From Candidatus Planktophila sp. (GTDB lineage: Bacteria; Actinomycetota; Actinomycetes; Nanopelagicales; Nanopelagicaceae): 64,000 nucleotides of DNA. Below, in pieces: positions 55,589-64,000 of the stretch; position 1 is the stretch's first letter; each line of letters opens with the position of its first letter. The notes under the pieces were generated by a model that made no database searches, had not been told where the DNA came from, and saw only the letters and a program-made list of their open reading frames with translations. The stretch is from the NCBI GenBank assembly GCA_030681675.1, contig JAUXRP010000003.1:175371-239370 (forward strand), written 5' to 3'. The position numbers and the translations under genes are program-made.

Positions 55589-57127
55589 TCCCATTCGATA
55601 GTTCCGGGTGGTTTACTGGTTATATCTAACACGACTCTATTGACTTCTCGCACCTCGTTGGTAATTCGCGTCGAAATTTTCTCAAGAATTTCATAGGGAA
55701 CTCTCGACCAATCCGCAGTCATGGCATCTTCACTGGAAACAGGCCGCAAAACGATGGGATGTCCATATGTACGACCATCACCCTGCACGCCGACCGACCG
55801 AACTTCAGCTAATAAAACAACTGGGCACTGCCAAATATCACGATCTAGACCCGCCGCCTTCAATTCAAAGCGGGCGATTGAATCGGCCTCACGCAGAAGA
55901 TCCAAACGCTCTTGCGTTACTTCGCCGACAATTCTGATTCCAAGTCCTGGCCCAGGAAATGGTTGGCGCCATACGATTTCTTGCGGCAGGCCGAGCTCAA
56001 TTCCCACCTGGCGAACTTCATCTTTAAACAAGGAGCGAAGTGGCTCGACTAATGTGAATGTGAGATCATCAGGCAAACCACCAACATTGTGGTGAGATTT
56101 AATATTTGCAGTGCCAGTTCCACCACCAGACTCAACTACATCTGGATAAAGCGTACCTTGAACTAAAAACTCTACTTCCCCACCTGATGCGATATCGCGA
56201 GCTGCTTTTTCAAATGCCCGAATAAACTCGCGTCCAATTATCTTTCGTTTTTCTTCTGGATCAACTACGCCTTTGAGTGCACTCAAGAAAACCTCTTTGG
56301 CATCTACGACAACAAGGTTGACTCCAGTGGAGGCAACAAAATCACGTTCAACTTGCTCGGCTTCGCCTTTGCGAAGCAAGCCGTGATCAACAAATACGCA
56401 CGTTAATTGGGTTCCTACGGCACGCTGAATTATTGCAGCTGCAACGGCTGAATCCACGCCACCAGATAAGCCACAAATTACGCGCTTATCTCCAATTTGC
56501 GCCTTTGCTTTAGCAACTTCTGTTTCGGCAATATTTGTAGTTGTCCACGTCGCATCACATTTAGCAATATTTACTAGCCAATTCTGCAAGATCTCTTGGC
56601 CATGCTCAGAGTGCAGTACTTCCGGGTGAAACTGGACTCCGGCTATTTCACCAGTTGCATTTTCAAATGCGGCGATTGGAGTATCCGCAGTTGTTGCACA
56701 GACAATAAAATCGGATGGGGCGCTCGTAACTGCATCTCCATGTGACATCCATACGTTTTGCTGTGCCGGAAGTTTTGCAAAGATTTTTGTTGATTGTAAA
56801 ACTTGCACTTCAGTGCGGCCAAACTCCGATTTTCCTGTTTGACTCACAACGCCGCCGAGAGCCGCGGCCATCACTTGAAATCCATAGCAGATTCCAAAAA
56901 TAGGAATACCCAAGGAAAAGATAGCGGCATCGAAATCCGGCGCATTTTCGGCATACACACTCGATGGCCCACCTGACAAGATAATTGCGGATGGATTCTT
57001 AGAACCTATCTCTGCCGCCGAAATTGTCGATGGAACGATTTCGCTATACACATTGGCCTCGCGAACACGGCGCGCAATGAGTTGGGCATATTGCGCCCCG
57101 AAATCGACTACTAATACGCCACGATCA

Positions 57128-57135
<8 letters not shown>
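55585..57135 (-). CDS. guaA: GMP synthase (glutamine-hydrolysing)
   Basis: It aminates XMP to GMP. The class I glutamine amidotransferase domain has [12 protein letters not shown], the nucleophile in [11 protein letters not shown] and the catalytic [10 protein letters not shown]. The ATP-pyrophosphatase domain has [14 protein letters not shown]. The C-terminal dimerisation part ends KPPGTIEWE. At 516 residues it is complete. The start is GTG at 57135, overlapping guaB3 by 8 bases, so IMP-to-GMP enzymes are coexpressed. Confidence 0.97.
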
Positions 57136-59364
<2,229 letters not shown>

Positions 59365-59405
59365 TCATTTGTGCAGTTCGTGAAGGTGCGAAGTCTATCG
59401 GGGCT

Positions 59406-60290
59406 TTAAACTCCTACGGCACGCTCGATTTCAAGGCAGGCCTGTGATAAATCCTCAACTAGCACAACCCCCGTGCATGTATTGCGATCCCACCCTGGTC
59501 CGCCGAGGACAATTCTTGGAGTGGGGCGGACTGCCGGTAGTTCTCGAAAGAACTCAGGTAGTGCATTTTCCTCCAACTGAGCCCAGAGAAAAATTGCCGG
59601 AGGCGCGAAGCGAGTTACCATTCCTGAAATTGCTTCTAGTGGTGTTCGCGGGCCTAAGAAATGGCTTTCAATTCTTCGCTCTGCTAACGCAGCAGCTAAA
59701 GCGTGAAGTGCCAAACAATGTAGCTCATCTCCTACAGCAGCTAGGAGAACTGGGCGCGCATTAATTGGTTTATTGGCCGCTTGAACACACTCGCGGAGAA
59801 TACGTTTCAATATCTCAGTTAATAAGTGTTCAACATCAATGCCTTTACCAGTCTCCTCCCAATTTTTTCCGACTAAAACAAGGACAGGGGTAATGACTTG
59901 TGTCCAGGTTGAGTCCACGCCATATGTGGCCAAATCTCTTCTCAATTCGTTTTCAATAAACTCTATGTCAAAATTGTGGGCAGCTTTATGAATGGCCACA
60001 ACTAACTCATCGCGAGCTTCATACTCATGGCAAATCACTTCACAACTTTCTTCAATTTGTTGGGAGTTAGCCCTATCAGCTGCTTCGCTTGGTGCAACAC
60101 CTGTTGAGATGAGCCGACGCATCATCATTAACTTTGCTACGTCCAATGGGCAGTACCGTCGATGCTCTCCACTCACATGCAGCGATGGCCCGAGTCCATA
60201 ACGCCTATCCCACGTGCGCAGAGTCGAGGGGGCTACTCCTAGGCGGCGTGCTACAGCCGCTACTGTCAGGAGCTCCTCGTTGATCGCCAT
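59406..60290 (-). CDS. MerR-family regulator with B12-binding domain (CarH/LitR-like)
   Basis: Residues 8-70 form a MerR-type winged helix (TVAAVARRLGVAPSTLRTW, then YGLGPSLHVSGEHRRY). Residues 95-165 match the helical cap of B12-binding photoreceptors, with W144-x9-E154-H155 (WEETGKGIDVEH). Residues 178-290 are a Rossmann B12-binding domain, with DELH placing His191 where CarH-type proteins have the cobalt-ligand histidine. CarH/LitR proteins repress light-response or carotenoid genes in the dark and release DNA when light breaks the adenosylcobalamin bond. The 294 residues match the family. Which genes it controls is not visible; it sits between guaB and whiB. Confidence 0.88.
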   Translation of the reverse strand: MAINEELLTVAAVARRLGVAPSTLRTWDRRYGLGPSLHVSGEHRRYCPLDVAKLMMMRRLISTGVAPSEAADRANSQQIEESCEVICHEYEARDELVVAIHKAAHNFDIEFIENELRRDLATYGVDSTWTQVITPVLVLVGKNWEETGKGIDVEHLLTEILKRILRECVQAANKPINARPVLLAAVGDELHCLALHALAAALAERRIESHFLGPRTPLEAISGMVTRFAPPAIFLWAQLEENALPEFFRELPAVRPTPRIVLGGPGWDRNTCTGVVLVEDLSQACLEIERAVGV

Positions 60291-60367
60291 GTGCTTATCG
60301 TTGCGCTAAGTGGGCCTACACACCACTCCAAAACAGAGCCTTTGAAGAAGGTATGGCTCGAATTGGC

Positions 60368-60402
60368 TTGAACAACCTACGGCGCGGTTGTATAGTCAGG
60401 GC
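60368..60402 (+). promoter_or_regulatory. Promoter of whiB, leaderless
   Basis: TTGAAC (60368-60373), a 17-base spacer and TATAGT (60391-60396) lie six bases before the ATG at 60403. It is the best complete sigma-70-like promoter in the window. The remaining part of the gap (60291-60367) shows no gene. Confidence 0.75.
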
Positions 60403-60705
60403 ATGGCTGAACTATCGAGATTACCCCGCCCCGTTGCCGATGAATGGGAGTGGCAGTATGAGGGTCTTTGTCGAGATCTTCCGACCGAGATGTTTTTTCA
60501 TCCCGACGGCGAACGTGGACCTCGTCGCCGTCACCGCGAAAATACCGCCAAAGCTATTTGCGCAACCTGTCCCGTGATGCTGGCTTGTCGCACACATGCA
60601 CTCGCCGTGCAAGAGCCTTATGGAATTTGGGGTGGTCTATCTGAAGATGATCGCTTAAACATAATTGGAAGGGATCTAAACCCTGAAATTTCACACGCCT
60701 CATAA
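60403..60705 (+). CDS. WhiB-family transcription regulator
   Basis: A 100-residue Fe-S regulator restricted to actinobacteria. Four cysteines bind the cluster: one near residue 22 (YEGLCRDLP), then CATCPVMLAC with the CxxCx5C spacing. GIWGGLSEDDR is the G[VI]WGG turn that contacts the sigma factor. The C-terminus lacks a strongly basic tail. The start is set by the promoter six bases upstream; an ATG five codons earlier would precede the transcription start. Its position between groEL and guaB is usual for actinobacteria, except that the MerR gene intervenes. Confidence 0.93.
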   Translation: MAELSRLPRPVADEWEWQYEGLCRDLPTEMFFHPDGERGPRRRHRENTAKAICATCPVMLACRTHALAVQEPYGIWGGLSEDDRLNIIGRDLNPEISHAS

Positions 60706-60754
60706 ATTTAAATCCTTTTAAAGATTTAACTCTCCTCCTGAGTTAAGAGAAAAA

Positions 60755-60785
60755 CCCCCGCAGAGAAAAATCTGCGGGGGTTTTT
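60755..60785. terminator. Bidirectional intrinsic terminator, whiB / groEL
   Basis: CCCCCGCAGA (60755-60764), a six-base loop and TCTGCGGGGG (60771-60780) are flanked by AAAA and TTTTT, so it can end both convergent transcripts. A second small hairpin (TTAACTC/GAGTTAA, 60726-60746) precedes it. Confidence 0.92.
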
Positions 60786-60798
60786 GTTGTGCTACGTA

Positions 60799-62433
<1,635 letters not shown>

Positions 62434-62721
62434 CTACTTCTCGATTACAGCGAGAATGTCGCGAGCTGAAAGCACCAAGAGATCATCTCCGCCGTGCTTG
62501 ATTTCAGTTCCGCCGTACTTGCTGTACAAAACAACGTCGCCAACTTTTACATCCATTGGAACGCGAACGCCGTCATCAAAGCGACCTGGTCCAACGGCGA
62601 GAACTACGCCCTCTTGTGGCTTCTCTTTTGCTGTATCTGGGATTACAAGACCTGACGCTGTTGTTGTCTCAGCCTCATTAGTCTTAATAACGATGCGATC
62701 TTCTAGTGGCTTAATTGCCAT
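62434..62721 (-). CDS. groS: Co-chaperonin GroES
   Basis: A 95-residue lid of the GroEL chamber. The N-terminus is [20 protein letters not shown] and the mobile loop ends [30 protein letters not shown] follows, then the C-terminal [16 protein letters not shown] lies eight bases before the ATG at 62721. It is the first gene of the groESL operon. Confidence 0.97.
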   Translation of the reverse strand: MAIKPLEDRIVIKTNEAETTTASGLVIPDTAKEKPQEGVVLAVGPGRFDDGVRVPMDVKVGDVVLYSKYGGTEIKHGGDDLLVLSARDILAVIEK

Positions 62722-62764
62722 GTGTTTAGCTCCTCTTGTGCGTTGTTTTCCTCGTGCAGGCCCG

Positions 62765-62791
62765 TTAGCAGTGTGGACCCGTGAGTGCTAA
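62765..62791 (-). promoter_or_regulatory. CIRCE element (HrcA operator) upstream of groES
   Basis: On the minus strand TTAGCACTC, nine bases, then CACTGCTAA. The left arm is a perfect consensus; the right arm differs from GAGTGCTAA at two positions. It begins five bases after the -10 hexamer, the usual place for HrcA repression. Confidence 0.85.
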
Positions 62792-62796
62792 CGCCA

Positions 62797-62825
62797 ACTC
62801 TAGGCGAGCATATTCCCGCCAGCAA
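62797..62825 (-). promoter_or_regulatory. groESL promoter
   Basis: Minus strand TTGCTG (62825-62820), 17-base spacer, TAGAGT (62802-62797). The CIRCE element follows immediately downstream. Confidence 0.7.
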
Positions 62826-62843
62826 ATCGGAGAATTCAGTCAA

Positions 62844-62880
62844 AATGTACATATAAATATTAATACTGTACATTTTTCCC
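62844..62880 (+). promoter_or_regulatory. Leaderless, probably autoregulated promoter of the toxin-antitoxin pair
   Basis: AATGTACA (62844-62851) and TGTACATT (62867-62874) form an inverted repeat, and each contains the TGTACA palindrome. The second contains TACATT, which is exactly six bases before the ATG at 62881; the first lies where a -35 would be. Binding of the antitoxin to both would block the promoter. Confidence 0.65.
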
Positions 62881-63129
62881 ATGACCACTATTCCACTAAG
62901 CGATGCCCGCCGTGAGCTTCCATCTCTGATTGACCAGGCTCAAACCGAGGCAATTACCATTTCACGTCATGGAGTTCCAGCAGCGGTAGTTGTGAGCCCT
63001 TCACGCTACGAGGAGCTCCTATCCGCACTTGAAGACATGGAAGACCTTGCCTCGATCGAGGCCTCCCTTAGAGACACTTCCCCATCAATTCCTTGGAATC
63101 AAGTGAAGAGTGAACTCGGTTTGGTGTGA
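62881..63129 (+). CDS. Antitoxin, Phd/YefM type
   Basis: An 82-residue antitoxin. The N-terminal DNA-binding fold shows TTIPLSDARRELPSLIDQ and ITISRHGVPAAVVVSPSRYEELL, as in Phd/YefM proteins. The acidic, helical C-terminus (EDMEDLASIEASLRD) would wrap the toxin. The start is fixed by the TANNNT-N6-ATG promoter. It overlaps the toxin gene by GTGA. It has been placed between groES and tsaD, genes that usually adjoin in actinobacteria. Confidence 0.9.
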   Translation: MTTIPLSDARRELPSLIDQAQTEAITISRHGVPAAVVVSPSRYEELLSALEDMEDLASIEASLRDTSPSIPWNQVKSELGLV

Positions 63130-63392
63130 GCCATTTCAAGATTGAATTTAAAGCAGTTGCACGAAAATCGTTAGAGAAATTAGAGAAACAAGATCAGTTA
63201 AGAATTTACGCGGCCATTGAATTATTGGGAGATAACCCGCGGCCTCCTCTTGCGGTCAAAATTAAGGGTAGCGATTACTTTCGAGTCCGTGTTGGCGACT
63301 ACCGAATTCTCTACTCAATAGATTCAGGTCGCTTGATAATTCTGATAATCGATTTAGGACATCGCCGAGAGATATATAGAACAGTCAATTAA
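63126..63392 (+). CDS. RelE/ParE-family toxin
   Basis: An 88-residue basic protein of the RelE superfamily. [20 protein letters not shown] is the first helix pair. The core strand region is [15 protein letters not shown], with Arg and Tyr as in ribosome-dependent RelE nucleases. [10 protein letters not shown] at the C-terminus is typical of RelE/YafQ-like mRNA interferases. The start is GTG, overlapping the antitoxin stop. Its stop overlaps the convergent tsaD stop by about four bases. mRNA cleavage is inferred from the family. Confidence 0.9.
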   Translation: MSHFKIEFKAVARKSLEKLEKQDQLRIYAAIELLGDNPRPPLAVKIKGSDYFRVRVGDYRILYSIDSGRLIILIIDLGHRREIYRTVN

Positions 63393-64000
63393 CTCTGTAT
63401 TGAAATCGTTGTTACTGGCAGGCTGGAATCGGCGTCAAAGGCGATAGGGCTGGGTGCTCGGCCAGCGGCGACCATAAGCGCACCGAGGGCGGCGACCATT
63501 GCACCGTTGTCGGTACACAGACCAGGGGCTGGAATCCTAAGGCGGATGCCGGCCTTTTCGCAGCGCGCCTCGGCCACTGCTCGAAGTCGTGAGTTAGCGG
63601 CGACTCCCCCGGCGATTACAAGAGAATCGATACCTGAAGCTTTACAGGCAGCCAGAGATTTAAGAAGTAGAACATCAACAATCGCCTCTTGAAAAGATGC
63701 TGCGACATTGGCCTTTGCATAATCGGGTGTGGCTTCTAAATATCTCGCAACGGCGGTTTTTAATCCAGAGAATGAAAAATCAAATGGCCGAGATTGCCAA
63801 TCATTAGATGTTGTAAGGCCGCGAGGAAAATTAATGAATTCGGCATCACCGGTTTTAGCGAGTGTGTCAATAGCTGGGCCGCCTGGAAACCCTAACTTCA
63901 TCACACGTGCAATTTTATCGAAGGCTTCACCCGCGGCATCATCCATCGTTGCCCCAAGTTTGATAATTGATCCAGTGATGTCATCGACTTGCAAAAGTGA
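63389..64000 (-). CDS. tsaD: tRNA N6-threonylcarbamoyladenosine synthase TsaD, N-terminus beyond window edge
   Basis: The C-terminal 203 residues of the Kae1/TsaD/Gcp ATPase, which forms t6A37 in ANN-decoding tRNAs. Visible motifs are [17 protein letters not shown], the conserved GGPAID loop, [23 protein letters not shown] and [13 protein letters not shown] with the metal-binding Asp. The frame continues off position 64000, so the N-terminal metal-binding HxxxH region is not in the window. It normally precedes groES; the toxin-antitoxin pair now intervenes. Confidence 0.94.
   Translation of the reverse strand, partial: SLLQVDDITGSIIKLGATMDDAAGEAFDKIARVMKLGFPGGPAIDTLAKTGDAEFINFPRGLTTSNDWQSRPFDFSFSGLKTAVARYLEATPDYAKANVAASFQEAIVDVLLLKSLAACKASGIDSLVIAGGVAANSRLRAVAEARCEKAGIRLRIPAPGLCTDNGAMVAALGALMVAAGRAPSPIAFDADSSLPVTTISIQS

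Overview
The window reads as chromosome of a streamlined, high-density actinobacterium, most like the freshwater planktonic Nanopelagicales (acI) type. Markers for this are a WhiB regulator, an LCP ligase, acyl-CoA carboxylase with a small epsilon subunit, DUF3017 and DUF6350 membrane proteins in the usual actinobacterial folD and sucCD neighbourhoods, a MsiK-like sugar ATPase and a His-tailed GroEL. Genes overlap by 1-8 bases almost everywhere. No gap without a gene exceeds about 160 bases. By eye I found no tRNA, rRNA, CRISPR array, transposon or phage gene. The species assignment is inference.

Layout: 1-5.7 kb holds cell-envelope polysaccharide genes (a SpoIID-like protein cut by the window edge, an ABC exporter, a glycosyltransferase, an LCP ligase, UDP-glucose dehydrogenase). 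5.7-12.6 kb holds a CoA-binding protein, purE/purK, biotin ligase and the acyl-CoA carboxylase genes with maf. 12.6-28.5 kb is a nucleoside-scavenging supercluster. Its forward arm has a remnant of purine nucleoside phosphorylase, a phosphohexomutase/pentomutase-type enzyme, deoC and two aldehyde dehydrogenase homologues. A divergent pair, nucleoside hydrolase and ribokinase, follows. The reverse arm encodes a BMP-type nucleoside ABC importer, cytidine deaminase, thymidine phosphorylase, adenosine deaminase and, as last gene, a cytochrome P450. Together these could import nucleosides, deaminate and cleave them, and feed the pentose to central metabolism. 28.6-32.2 kb has trpS, a CorC-type membrane protein and an orphan sugar-ABC ATPase.

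32.2-43.4 kb is a nitrate-respiration block: narGHJI on the minus strand, two NarK-type transporters and a GAF histidine kinase on the plus strand, and a NarL-type response regulator placed 12 bases downstream of icd. 43.4-54.2 kb is housekeeping: icd, mdh, DUF3017, folD, purH, purN, DUF6350, sucD, sucC, pcrA. 54.2-64 kb has a PIG-L deacetylase, a secreted cyclophilin, guaA, guaB3, a guaB without CBS domains, a CarH/LitR-like MerR regulator with B12-binding motifs, whiB, groEL/groES under a CIRCE element, a RelBE-type toxin-antitoxin pair and the C-terminal part of tsaD.

The strongest cross-cutting signal is promoter architecture. Seven plus-strand genes have a TANNNT hexamer followed by exactly six bases and then the start codon, and three minus-strand genes have the same with seven bases. 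This is the geometry of leaderless transcripts. Two divergent gene pairs are driven from only 18 and 26 bp. Only two clear intrinsic terminators were seen; convergent genes mostly abut or overlap at their stop codons.
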